Shown: positions 17,085 to 25,578 of the stretch, one piece after another
Numbering within the stretch: the first letter of the stretch is position 1
Layout: each line of letters begins with the position of its first letter
Assembly: GCA_016789265.1 (NCBI GenBank)
Contig: JAEUQK010000025.1
Location: 1-64,000 of the forward strand
DNA length: 64,000 bases
Direction of reading: 5' to 3'
Source: Blastocatellia bacterium
Lineage (GTDB): Bacteria > Acidobacteriota > Blastocatellia > Pyrinomonadales > Pyrinomonadaceae
Notes under the pieces: generated by a model
The model's input: only the letters and a program-made list of their open reading frames with translations
What the model was told of the DNA's origin: nothing
Database searches by the model: none
Program-made: the position numbers and the translations under genes

Positions 17085-17423
17085 TCAATTTCCGCCGGCA
17101 CGCAAGCTCTTCATATGCGCTACCAAGGCTTTTGCTGTTTCTTCGGTAATTCCCTTTGACTCGTATTCCGGCATATACGGCGGCTTCTCGCCTTTCTTTC
17201 CCTTCAGAATCGCGTTCACAAGTTCAGCTTCGGGTAATGCCGGATCAAATGCCTTTGCCGCCGTCGGACCGTGGCACATCGCGCACTTTGCCTTGAATAT
17301 AGCGGCAGCATCATCGTTTGCCACAGGGGAAGCTGCTGTCGGCTGTCCGTTGAACACAGAAACCAGCATCATCGGTATTGAAATTATTGCGACTAAAACA
17401 AATTTTACGATCTTTACATTCAT
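17085..17423 (-). CDS. small class I cytochrome c
   Basis: 112 residues. Signal peptide (MNVKIVKFVLVAIISIPMML...), one heme site CAMCHGP and a distal methionine candidate in PPYMPEYESKGITEE, then a C-terminal helix ALVAHMKSLRAGG. This is the layout of a soluble monoheme c553/c-551-like electron carrier in the periplasm. It lies between the ImcH-like gene and two nonaheme cytochromes on the same strand, so it may shuttle electrons between them. Gaps of 132 and 173 bp on either side leave its co-transcription open. Confidence 0.88.
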   Translation of the reverse strand: MNVKIVKFVLVAIISIPMMLVSVFNGQPTAASPVANDDAAAIFKAKCAMCHGPTAAKAFDPALPEAELVNAILKGKKGEKPPYMPEYESKGITEETAKALVAHMKSLRAGGN

Positions 17424-17596
17424 GGTCTGCTCTCACTTTCAAATTGAAATTCGGGTTCTTAGCCCGTTGTAACTGTTGGATGCAATGCTTATGCCAATCA
17501 ATAACTCACAAAAAACGGCTAAATAAATAGTTCCAAATAACTTAGAATGCACAAAACCGGGCTAGACCGCGAAATTTCTCGCACGGAACGAGTATT

Positions 17597-18535
17597 CTAA
17601 AAGCTAAACGAATTTCCCTGATGGCAGCGCTTACAGTTTGTAAAATCCTCTGCTCCAAAGGCTCGCTTTCCGTTATGACAAGTTGCACACGAAAGCGACT
17701 TGCCGATAGCTTTGTGCATTGCCATCAAAGGTGCCGAAACCTGCATTTCACCCGATCCGGCCCGGATCGTATGACAACTGTTACAACTAAGTCCTTTGAC
17801 ATTAACATGGCGGGCATGACTAAAACTGCCTTCATATTTTACAAAGCTGTGGGCGGGACCGGGATTACCTTGAGTATGGCACGTATTGCACGAATCGATC
17901 ACCGTGCCCTTTTCAGCCATCGCCTTTGCAACTCTTGTTTCAGTACCATGACACTGAAAACAGGTTGAATGAGCGTTTGAACGCGTCGGCACACTGAATC
18001 CCACTCCTCTTTGAGTGGGCGCGTGACAGGTTGAACAATTTGCCTGAGAAACGTGTTTTGAATGATCGAACCTGGCTTTGAAAGAAGAAATCGCAGGGAA
18101 CGGCTTCATCTCGCCCGAGACTGAATCGGTATGACAGATCGAACACATCGAGCCTTCGTTGGCCTTGAATTGTTCAACATGACAGCCGGCACACGGCAGG
18201 TGGCCGTTTTTGCCCGGGAACTTCAATTTTGTTGGACTCTGATCTGTCTGATGGCACAAAAGACACGGAAGTCGAGCGTGTGACTCGTTGCTATGAGTAA
18301 ACCGAGAATAGTCGAGGTTTGGATCAGTAGTCACAGTGTAAGGTGTCGGACTGTTCACCGCAATAGCATTAAGAGGCAGGATCTTTTTTGAGTCTGCAGA
18401 ATCGCCGGAGGACTCTCCCCCGCACGCCGAATACATCGTGAATGAAAGAAACGCGATAATGATCGTGCTGAGTTTAAGATACTGAGCAGAACCACGATGC
18501 TTTTTCGAGAGCACGTTTTTCATCCGATCGATCAT
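17597..18535 (-). CDS. nonaheme cytochrome c, possible lipoprotein
   Basis: 312 residues. N-terminal hydrophobic stretch ending TMYSACGGES: a Cys after Ser-Ala suggests a lipobox, although Tyr at -3 is atypical. Nine CXXCH motifs (CLLCH, CAGCH, CSICH, CSTCH, CFQCH, CNTCH, CNSCH, CATCH, CKRCH) with additional FxHSKH/FSHARH histidines preceding hemes as distal ligands, as in cytochrome c7/c3-like chains. Its ATG overlaps the upstream stop (ATGA), so it is coupled to the nonaheme gene before it; a start at Met5 is also possible. Likely a periplasmic or outer-membrane electron wire; partner unknown. Confidence 0.82.
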   Translation of the reverse strand: MIDRMKNVLSKKHRGSAQYLKLSTIIIAFLSFTMYSACGGESSGDSADSKKILPLNAIAVNSPTPYTVTTDPNLDYSRFTHSNESHARLPCLLCHQTDQSPTKLKFPGKNGHLPCAGCHVEQFKANEGSMCSICHTDSVSGEMKPFPAISSFKARFDHSKHVSQANCSTCHAPTQRGVGFSVPTRSNAHSTCFQCHGTETRVAKAMAEKGTVIDSCNTCHTQGNPGPAHSFVKYEGSFSHARHVNVKGLSCNSCHTIRAGSGEMQVSAPLMAMHKAIGKSLSCATCHNGKRAFGAEDFTNCKRCHQGNSFSF

Positions 18536-19737
18536 TTACCCGCCTCGGCCACGGCCTTGATATGAGCTTCCGGAATCGGCTTTCCGCCAAAGGAAATGTG
18601 ACACTTTACACATTGAAATCCGGGGTTCTTCTTTCTTTGATCGATCTCATAATTCAGGACACCGCCATCAGCGGTCGTTGGTGTGATATGGCACATGTTG
18701 CATGAGGTGACTACAACCTTTTTTGTGTTTTGGTCGTTTGTCACCAGAGACGAAACATCGTGGCATGTTGAGCAACTGAGCTCGGCGTGACTCATCCATT
18801 CATGTCTGAATGTGCCTGCCGAAGTCCGCGTTTTCCACGCGTCTAACATTACCCTTTCCGTCACTCCTATTTTTGCGGCCAGTTTCGGATCGAAATCTGC
18901 TTGTATTATTGGTTCTCTCAACTTATGACATGTAGCGCAATCCGACGGTGCCGGAGTCATTCCACTATCTGCATTGTGGCAAGTGAAGCAGGTAGTGTGG
19001 CCGATCGGCGAAGACTTGAATGTGCCTTTTTTGAGCCAAAAAGCATCTCCAATGTCTTTAGGAGGAGGGGAAAAATACTCGTCTGGTGAATCGCCCTGGG
19101 AATTTAATGTCTTGTGGCAGACGACGCAGCTTTCTTCCGCCACAACGGTCCTCAGAAACGAGGCGTTAATGATACCTGCTTTAGACGGTCTGCTGCCCGT
19201 CACAATATCCACATGTATTGAATGCGGGAACGCTACAGAAAAATCAGACTCGGCGATTTTGCCTTTTGGAGACCGGTCAAAGATCTCTCTTGGATTGGCA
19301 AAAGGATGTCGGCTGCTATTTCGTGGGCCGGGGTTCGTGTGACATATCGAACAGATCGCCGGTGGCCGCCCGCTAAAAAACTGCTGTTTATGGCAACTGA
19401 TGCACGAATCGTGTTTCGGATAGTCCGTGATATCCGGAAATGCCGAATCGGCAGAACGAACTTTTTTCCAGTTGTCCGACGGGAACTTATGACACGAAAT
19501 GCACGCCATTTGATGTGCCTTTTGACTGTGTGGAAACTCGGAATACTTTCTGGTTCTAACTTGGGGACGGAGAACCGGCGATGGAGTTGGCGTCGATACA
19601 ATTCGGGGGGGCAATTGAATGCCATTCGAACTCATTACTGACTCGGCTTTTAATAGAAATGAAACAGCGATGCCGAGCGCGATCAGGATCGAGACAAACT
19701 TAACCGTTACTCGCGATGTAGGCGGGAAAAATCGCAT
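18532..19737 (-). CDS. nonaheme cytochrome c
   Basis: About 401 residues. Signal anchor (TVKFVSILIALGIAVSFLL), a Pro/Thr-rich linker and nine CXXCH motifs (CISCH, CISCH, CSICH, CVVCH, CFTCH, CATCH, CSTCH, CNMCH, CVKCH), with FPHSQKAH and FPHSIHV histidines as probable heme ligands. ATG 19737 (MRFFPP) is preferred to a TTG at 19752, which would leave almost no leader after the predicted transcription start. It heads the minus-strand cytochrome arm behind a CRP-type promoter. No family name fits securely; it belongs to the broad class of periplasmic multiheme c3-like cytochromes. Confidence 0.8.
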   Translation of the reverse strand: MRFFPPTSRVTVKFVSILIALGIAVSFLLKAESVMSSNGIQLPPRIVSTPTPSPVLRPQVRTRKYSEFPHSQKAHQMACISCHKFPSDNWKKVRSADSAFPDITDYPKHDSCISCHKQQFFSGRPPAICSICHTNPGPRNSSRHPFANPREIFDRSPKGKIAESDFSVAFPHSIHVDIVTGSRPSKAGIINASFLRTVVAEESCVVCHKTLNSQGDSPDEYFSPPPKDIGDAFWLKKGTFKSSPIGHTTCFTCHNADSGMTPAPSDCATCHKLREPIIQADFDPKLAAKIGVTERVMLDAWKTRTSAGTFRHEWMSHAELSCSTCHDVSSLVTNDQNTKKVVVTSCNMCHITPTTADGGVLNYEIDQRKKNPGFQCVKCHISFGGKPIPEAHIKAVAEAGK

Positions 19738-19773
19738 TTCGAAGTGCTTCAACTAAAGGACTAATCTATCATC

Positions 19774-19816
19774 ATATTACTTGAAATCTAACGCGGTTTG
19801 TGTGATTTTTGTCACA
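19774..19816 (-). promoter_or_regulatory. CRP-type operator and -10 box for the minus-strand cytochrome arm
   Basis: TGTGATTTTTGTCACA (19801-19816) is a perfect TGTGA-N6-TCACA. On the minus strand the class II -10 position (19779-19774) reads TAATAT and gives +1 near 19767, 30 nt before ATG 19737. On the plus strand a TATAAA at 19835-19840 could serve the ResB gene, so the same operator may control both directions. Confidence 0.68.
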
Positions 19817-20004
19817 GCCCGGACGTAAGGTATTTATAAACAACCACATGCGAAAAAATTCGCGACCGTTAGCGGGGCACAAGGCTCCCCGTCGATAAGA
19901 AGTCTCCATATTTTGCACTGAAAAGCGTTATCAAACGGTATCAAGGCAAAGGCACGGTGATTGCTAATGTGAAGAGTGGTCGATTTATCCAGACCATTAA
20001 GCAT

Positions 20005-21516
20005 ATGGATACATCAATAATCAAAAACACTGAGTTGATCGCTCCGGTCGATGGAACGAAACCGCAGAAAATCGAGTCGTTGCTGTCGCAACTGCTGAAA
20101 TTCGCATGCTCCGTAAAGGTCGGCGTAACACTACTCGTGATCCTCGGCGGTGCTTGCATGATCGGAATGTTGGTGATGCAACAAAATGTCGATGGTTTTG
20201 CGAACTATTTTGCAGCCCTGACACCCGCCCAGCGACTTGTCTATGGTCGTTTGGGATTTTTTGATATCTATCATTCATGGTATTTTAACGCCCTTCTTGC
20301 CGCACTCTCATTAAACATCATTCTATCGACGATCGACCGCCTCCCGAAGATCTGGCCGTATTTTTCGCGGCCATCAAATACAGTACCTGTGAGATGGCTT
20401 AGGGACCAATCGGGATCGGTGTCGATCGAGGTAAAGGGAGATGTCGACAAATTAGTCAGTTCTGTTTCGCGAACCCTAAAGGAAAATGGATTTCGAAAAA
20501 CATCCGTTGACGAAAAGAATGGCCGGACCTTTGTATTCGCGGAGAAAGGAACATGGAACCGACTCATGTTTGTGGCGGTGCATATCGCATTGCTCATGAT
20601 CTTTGTCGGAGGCTTCATGACCGCTCAACTCGGACACACAGGCAATCTGGGATTATCGCCGGGACAGTCATCCGATCTGATGACTGACACTGCTTTCCAG
20701 CTGGACAAGGTGCAGGAAGTTACGAAGAAGCTTCCGTTCGAGGTTACATTCACTGATATCCAACAAAGGCTGATCCGGGACGATGGATCCCTTTCGCCTG
20801 CCAATACGATCGATTGGATGACGTGGTTCACGATAAAGGACGAGACCGGCGAACATCCAGGATTCGTACAGATGAATCGGCCGTTCGACTATCGAGGATA
20901 CAGATTCTTTCAGGCTAGTTTTGTGAATGTCGGCAAAGCTCGCAATATAACGCTCGTTGCGACGCCGGCATACGGCGGCGAACCGCAAACGGTCAAGATC
21001 GATCGAAACGGCTCTGCCGAATTAGACGACGGGACAAAGCTGATCTTCAGGGACTTTAGAGCGAATTTCACAATGGGACCGGAAGATCCGAACGAGAATT
21101 CGAGTAACTATCAGAATCCGGCTGCGATCCTCGAAGTACTGCCGCGGGAGGGAGTAATGCAGCAGGCAACCGTCTTTGGCCCCCAGGTGGGCGACATTCC
21201 TGTCGCAAAGAAAGCCGTCAATGGCTATACCTTCAAGATGACCTCATTCGAAAAGGTCGCGGACGCACACGTGCTTTCCGTTCAGCGGGATCCGGGGTCG
21301 AACGTCGTGTATGGCGGCTTCGCGCTGCTTTCGCTGACGCTGGTTGGGGTGTTTGCGTTTTCACACAAGCGTGTCTGGGCATCGATCGATACCCGGCCCG
21401 GTGATTCGCATGAGCTCATTCTTGCAGGGAACACGAATCGCAATCCGAACGGTTTTTTGGAAAACCTGAAAAAGCTTGAACGATCGATCGTCGATTCGAT
21501 CAAGGAGAAAAACTGA
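20005..21516 (+). CDS. resB: cytochrome c biogenesis protein ResB (Ccs1)
   Basis: About 503 residues. Membrane helices near the N terminus (VGVTLLVILGGACMIGMLV, FNALLAALSLNIILSTI), a third (LMFVAVHIALLMIFVGGFM), a large periplasmic domain and a final helix (GGFALLSLTLVGVFAF) make the ResB layout. With CcsA it forms the System II synthetase that ligates heme to apocytochromes, needed for the 46 motifs next door. The ATG at 20005 lacks a clear ribosome-binding site; an in-frame GTG at 19957 is an alternative. It is 2 bp from the next start, so both are co-translated. Confidence 0.92.
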   Translation: MDTSIIKNTELIAPVDGTKPQKIESLLSQLLKFACSVKVGVTLLVILGGACMIGMLVMQQNVDGFANYFAALTPAQRLVYGRLGFFDIYHSWYFNALLAALSLNIILSTIDRLPKIWPYFSRPSNTVPVRWLRDQSGSVSIEVKGDVDKLVSSVSRTLKENGFRKTSVDEKNGRTFVFAEKGTWNRLMFVAVHIALLMIFVGGFMTAQLGHTGNLGLSPGQSSDLMTDTAFQLDKVQEVTKKLPFEVTFTDIQQRLIRDDGSLSPANTIDWMTWFTIKDETGEHPGFVQMNRPFDYRGYRFFQASFVNVGKARNITLVATPAYGGEPQTVKIDRNGSAELDDGTKLIFRDFRANFTMGPEDPNENSSNYQNPAAILEVLPREGVMQQATVFGPQVGDIPVAKKAVNGYTFKMTSFEKVADAHVLSVQRDPGSNVVYGGFALLSLTLVGVFAFSHKRVWASIDTRPGDSHELILAGNTNRNPNGFLENLKKLERSIVDSIKEKN

Positions 21517-21518
21517 TC

Positions 21519-23138
21519 ATGAGTGAACAAGTCCTTAAATCACCCGTCGTCTTGGCGGATAACGCCGAAAGTTCGCACATTCCGGAAATAACCTCATCAT
21601 ATTTGCCATTCTTAGTCGCGATCATTGGTTCTTTATTATTAGCTGGTGCGAGAGTGTTCCTTGGCGGCGATCGATTTATATCCGATGGTGCGTTAATGAT
21701 GCTAGCTTTAGCCTCATATCTTTTCGCGGCGGTTTTTTACCTAACAAACTTCTATGCGCCGTTTCGCTTTGCGGAGAAACTCGGCCTTTATGCCGCGACC
21801 TTGGGTGTCTTTTTCAATCTTTCAAGTTGGCTTGTTCGATGGGCATCGGCTTACGATCGCGAGCTGGCTATCTTTCAGAGTCAGGGTCGTAATGCTGAAG
21901 AAATGGGCTGGATCTTCAGGTATGTACCTTTCGCCAATCTGTACGATCTTAGCCTTGCTTTTGCATTCGGCGCGGGCGTAACGACGCTGCTTGTAATGAG
22001 GCGCAAAGACCTGCGAATTGTCGCCGGGGTTTCATTACCGCTCGCTGCGATCATTCTTGTCCTCGCTCGATTCATAGGCAGCGAATTTGTGGATCTTCCT
22101 CCGGTTCTGGATTCTTATTGGCGTCCGATCCACGTCGGGGTTGCATCGCTGAGCTACGGTATTGCTCTCGTATGCTTTGCTGTCGCTGTGCTCTACCTGT
22201 TGAAGGACGGGCTCAAGGTCGAGAACATGGGGATCTGGGCTGCGATGTTTGCTCTCTGCGTTTTCGCTACGATAAGTAAGTTCAGTGTGTTCGCACCTAG
22301 TACGTTCGGCACCTACACAGCTTCGACATTTGTTGGCGATTCAAAGTTCTCGCTCGCATTAAGGGCGGATATCCCATACGTTGGATGGCTGCTTGTTGCT
22401 TCCGCAGTACTCCTTATTGCGGCTATCACTGCATTCGTGTCAAATTTGAGCAACGGCGACAGGCCAAGCGGCAAGATCGGATTTTGGTTTCTTGCTGCTT
22501 CGTTGATAACTCAGGCAGGTGCGATCGCGACGCTTGTTTATCAGGTCAAGACAATAAAGAATGTTGTCGCGTTTATTGACCCTCGACAGTACGAACGTTT
22601 TGCTGTTTGGATGCTGCAGCAAGAGAATACCCCACAGCAGCAGATCGCGGCATTTTCGCAGACACGACTTGTTCAGATGTCGTCGCAGTGGGTCTCTCAG
22701 AACGCGGACAAATTGAGATTGAGCCTAAACGCCAACCCGGTCGAGTTGTCTGCGCTGATCACGGGCTTCGTGGGAGTGTTTTTCGTTATCCTGTTCAGCA
22801 TCAGAACTGAAAGGATCCGTGAAATGCTTCCGTCGTCGGAGACCCTTGATGGCTTGATGTACAAGCTGGGCGGTGTGACATTCGCCGGTCTCGCTCTTCT
22901 TCTCATTACGGGCGCGGTTTGGGCAAATGAGTCCTGGGGCCGCTACTGGGGATGGGATGCCAAGGAAACTGGAGCATTGGTCGCATGGTTAACCTATGCG
23001 GGATTCCTTCATTCGCGGATCGCCTATGGATGGCGTGGCCGCCGTTCCGCATACTTCGCGCTTGTTGCGTTTTTATTCGTCGTTTTCACTTACCTCGGTG
23101 TAAGCTACTTGCTGCCGGGACTACATTCATACGCATAA
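21519..23138 (+). CDS. ccsA: cytochrome c biogenesis protein CcsA/ResC, heme-handling WWD domain
   Basis: 539 residues with many membrane helices and the tryptophan-rich WWD motif WANESWGRYWGWDAKETGAL near residue 470, followed by conserved HSRIAYGWRGRRSAY. This is the System II partner of ResB and exports or presents heme to apocytochromes on the outer face of the inner membrane. It is longer than minimal CcsA because of extra N-terminal helices (residues about 25-190). AAGGAG lies upstream of the ATG at the end of resB. The gene pair sits directly beside the multiheme cluster. Confidence 0.93.
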   Translation: MSEQVLKSPVVLADNAESSHIPEITSSYLPFLVAIIGSLLLAGARVFLGGDRFISDGALMMLALASYLFAAVFYLTNFYAPFRFAEKLGLYAATLGVFFNLSSWLVRWASAYDRELAIFQSQGRNAEEMGWIFRYVPFANLYDLSLAFAFGAGVTTLLVMRRKDLRIVAGVSLPLAAIILVLARFIGSEFVDLPPVLDSYWRPIHVGVASLSYGIALVCFAVAVLYLLKDGLKVENMGIWAAMFALCVFATISKFSVFAPSTFGTYTASTFVGDSKFSLALRADIPYVGWLLVASAVLLIAAITAFVSNLSNGDRPSGKIGFWFLAASLITQAGAIATLVYQVKTIKNVVAFIDPRQYERFAVWMLQQENTPQQQIAAFSQTRLVQMSSQWVSQNADKLRLSLNANPVELSALITGFVGVFFVILFSIRTERIREMLPSSETLDGLMYKLGGVTFAGLALLLITGAVWANESWGRYWGWDAKETGALVAWLTYAGFLHSRIAYGWRGRRSAYFALVAFLFVVFTYLGVSYLLPGLHSYA

Positions 23139-23142
23139 ATTT

Positions 23143-23847
23143 ATGATCACGAAAGAGAATATACTGTTTTGTCTAGTCGGACTTTTCGCTGGCCTGATCG
23201 TCGGTTTTATGTTCGCCAATTCGGTCAATCAGGGTCAGCCGGCCGCTTCAAGCACGTCTGCGGCAGCTTCGATGCCGGGCACCGGAGGTATGCCGGCGGG
23301 ACATCCACCAACCGCAGCAAACAGCGGCTCAAGTGAGGAGGTTCAAGCGGCGATCGACAAGGCTCGAGCGGAACCGGAGAATTTTGAGGCTCAGATAAAG
23401 GCTGCGGAGGTGTTTTATCAGATTTCGCGGTTTGAAGGTGCGATCGAGTTCCTAAAGCAAGCGGCCAAGATCAAACCTGACGACTATGTAACTATCGTCA
23501 ATCTTGGGAACGCATACTTCGACTCATCTAAGTTTGATGAGGCTGAAAAGACCTATACTGAGGCCCTGGCTAAAAAACCTGAGGACCTAGATGTTCGAAC
23601 TGATCTGGGACTGACCTATGCATTTCGTCCGCAGCCCGATTATGACCGGGCGATAAAGGAATTCGAGACTGTCCTCGCAAAAGATCCGAAACACACCTTA
23701 GCTTTACAAAATCTGGTCGTCGCTCATACAAAGAAGGGAGATGCGGCCAAGGCTAACGCCGCACTCGCTCGTCTCGAAGCCGCAGACGCCAAAAATTCTG
23801 CGATTTCGAAACTTCGAGAAGATATCGGCAAAATAGGCTCGAAGTAG
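23143..23847 (+). CDS. membrane-anchored TPR protein
   Basis: 234 residues. N-terminal helix (ILFCLVGLFAGLIVGFMFANS), an Ala/Gly/Pro linker, then about four tetratricopeptide repeats (AEVFYQISRFEGAIEFLKQAAKIKPDDY, LGNAYFDSSKFDEAEKTYTEALAKKPEDL and following). TPR proteins such as CcmH/CycH-type chaperones hold apocytochromes for heme ligation, and this gene starts 4 bp after ccsA. A role as apocytochrome chaperone is therefore reasonable but inferred from position only. Confidence 0.85.
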   Translation: MITKENILFCLVGLFAGLIVGFMFANSVNQGQPAASSTSAAASMPGTGGMPAGHPPTAANSGSSEEVQAAIDKARAEPENFEAQIKAAEVFYQISRFEGAIEFLKQAAKIKPDDYVTIVNLGNAYFDSSKFDEAEKTYTEALAKKPEDLDVRTDLGLTYAFRPQPDYDRAIKEFETVLAKDPKHTLALQNLVVAHTKKGDAAKANAALARLEAADAKNSAISKLREDIGKIGSK

Positions 23848-23914
23848 TCGTTGGATATAAGAAAATCGGAGGTTCAGCATTCACGCCGGGCCTCCTTTGG
23901 ATTATTAACGCTCT

Positions 23915-24667
23915 TTACTTACCGGCAGCCCATCCTCCATCGATCTCCAGTGCAGTTCCCGTTACAAATGAGGATTCATCACTTGCAAGGTAGAGAACGG
24001 CGGCCGCGATCTCTTCCGGTCGTCCCATTCGGCCTATCGCCTGTGTTGACGCCATTTCTTTGTAGGCCTTCTTTGGGTCTGGGTATTCTGCCAGCCTACG
24101 TTTTACGAAATCTGTTTCTACGCGCCCCGGACAAATAGCATTTGCTCTGATCCCATCAAGGGCGTGATCCAGTGCAATGCACTTAGTCAGTCCTACAACC
24201 GCAAACTTTGTCGTACAGTAGGCGATTCGGTCTCTGATCGCCACGATCCCGCCGATCGACGCGATATTTATGATCACACCACTCTTTCGCTCGATCATTC
24301 CACCGATAAAAGCCTTGGTAAGATCGAACATACCGCGGACATTCACCGAGAACAGGCGTTCAAGATCCTCAGCAGTAGTGTTCAAAATCGTACCAACATG
24401 GCCGATGCCTGCATTGTTGACGAGTACGTCGAGACTGCCGCGATCGGCTGATACTCTCTGGGTTGCTGCAAGGCAATCGTCGTGGCTAGTCACATCGAGC
24501 TGCAAAAACTCGCCGCCGATGTCGGCTGCGACGATCGAACCGGCTTCATCGTCTATGTCTGCTACGTAGACATACGCTCCGGCACCTGAGAGCACATGCG
24601 CGACCGCCTCGCCAATACCTGATGCGGCACCGGTCACCAATGCTGTCTTTCCAGTCAGATCGAACAT
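23915..24667 (-). CDS. SDR dehydrogenase, probably of 2-keto-3-deoxy sugar acids
   Basis: About 250 residues with the classical SDR set: TGAASGIGEAVAHVL (NAD loop), NNAGIG, catalytic Ser in INIASIGG, YCTTK (Tyr-x-x-x-Lys) and a SSFVTGTALEIDGGWA C terminus. It is last in the 11-gene sugar operon, directly after the FAH-family hydrolase. In L-rhamnose and L-fucose diketo-hydrolase pathways an SDR oxidises 2-keto-3-deoxy acid to the 2,4-diketo acid cleaved by that hydrolase; this pairing suggests the same step. ATG 24667 is preferred; an in-frame TTG at 24691 overlaps the upstream stop. Confidence 0.85.
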   Translation of the reverse strand: MFDLTGKTALVTGAASGIGEAVAHVLSGAGAYVYVADIDDEAGSIVAADIGGEFLQLDVTSHDDCLAATQRVSADRGSLDVLVNNAGIGHVGTILNTTAEDLERLFSVNVRGMFDLTKAFIGGMIERKSGVIINIASIGGIVAIRDRIAYCTTKFAVVGLTKCIALDHALDGIRANAICPGRVETDFVKRRLAEYPDPKKAYKEMASTQAIGRMGRPEEIAAAVLYLASDESSFVTGTALEIDGGWAAGK

Positions 24668-24687
24668 TTTGAAATAGTAAGAAACGA

Positions 24688-25578
24688 TCAAATAGCGGCG
24701 ACCGGATTGACCAAGACACCAAGTCCTTCAACCTCAACTTCGCACACGTCTCCATCCTTTAGATAAACTGGCGGCTTGCGCGCAAACCCGACGCCCGGAG
24801 GCGTACCGGTCGCGATCAGGTCACCCGGCTCGAGAGTCATCGATCGGGAGAGGAACTCAATAAGTTCCGGGATCCTAAAGATCAATTCCGAAGTGGAAGA
24901 ATCCTGCATCGTCTCGCCATTCAAGCGAAACCTGATCCTCAGGTCATGCGGATCGGCGATCTCGTCCTTAGTCGCCACATATGGGCCAAATGGCGCAAAT
25001 GTGTCGCACGATTTTCCCCGCTGCCATTGACCGTCTGCAAATTGAAAGTCACGTGCAGAAACATCGTTGAAATTTGTGTATCCAAAAATGTGATCCATCG
25101 CATCGTCGACTGAAATGTTTTTAGTGCGTCGGCCAATCACAACCGCTAATTCGGCTTCGAAATCGGTCTGATCACTACCAACAGGTATCGAGATAGGTTC
25201 GTTAGGGGCTGCGACCGAGGTGCCAAACTTTGAAAAGATGATCGGCGACTTGGGGATCTCCATCCCGCTTTCGATCGCGTGATTGCGGTAATTCAATCCG
25301 ATGCAGATGATCTTCCCCGGTTTGGGCACTGGCGCCACAAGCTGTACGTCTTCGATATCGATCAAAGGCAGCTCATTGCTCAATATGGCATCCATCGCAG
25401 GCTCAATAAAATTAGTTGAGAGATCGTAAATTCTAAGGATCTCCGAGACGCTGAGGCCCAATGGCAGGATAGAGGGAGTGAGATCAGCGATCTGATCATC
25501 CTCAACCAACGCTCCTATACGATAACGGAATTCTCCTGTTTGAGATAAATTCTTCGGATCAAATGCAACAAGTTTCAT
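24688..25578 (-). CDS. fumarylacetoacetate-hydrolase-family protein (2,4-diketo-3-deoxy acid hydrolase candidate)
   Basis: 296 residues with the FAH fold: GLNYRNHAIESG, FSKFGTS, metal ligands in DFEAELAVVIG and GYTNFNDVSARDFQ, GKSCDTFAPFGP, and TGTPPGVGFARKPPVYLKDGD. Members of this type (LRA6-like) split 2,4-diketo-3-deoxy-L-rhamnonate or -fuconate into pyruvate and lactate; others are isomerases or ureidoglycolate lyase-like. The adjacent SDR and enolase-superfamily dehydratase favour the diketo acid role. It abuts the upstream stop with no gap, so it is strongly coupled in the operon. Confidence 0.86.
   Translation of the reverse strand: MKLVAFDPKNLSQTGEFRYRIGALVEDDQIADLTPSILPLGLSVSEILRIYDLSTNFIEPAMDAILSNELPLIDIEDVQLVAPVPKPGKIICIGLNYRNHAIESGMEIPKSPIIFSKFGTSVAAPNEPISIPVGSDQTDFEAELAVVIGRRTKNISVDDAMDHIFGYTNFNDVSARDFQFADGQWQRGKSCDTFAPFGPYVATKDEIADPHDLRIRFRLNGETMQDSSTSELIFRIPELIEFLSRSMTLEPGDLIATGTPPGVGFARKPPVYLKDGDVCEVEVEGLGVLVNPVAAI

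Noticed and set aside
23848..23914. GGAGG/CCTCC stem after the TPR gene as terminator
   Set aside because: Only five pairs with a long loop and three T; too weak to support.
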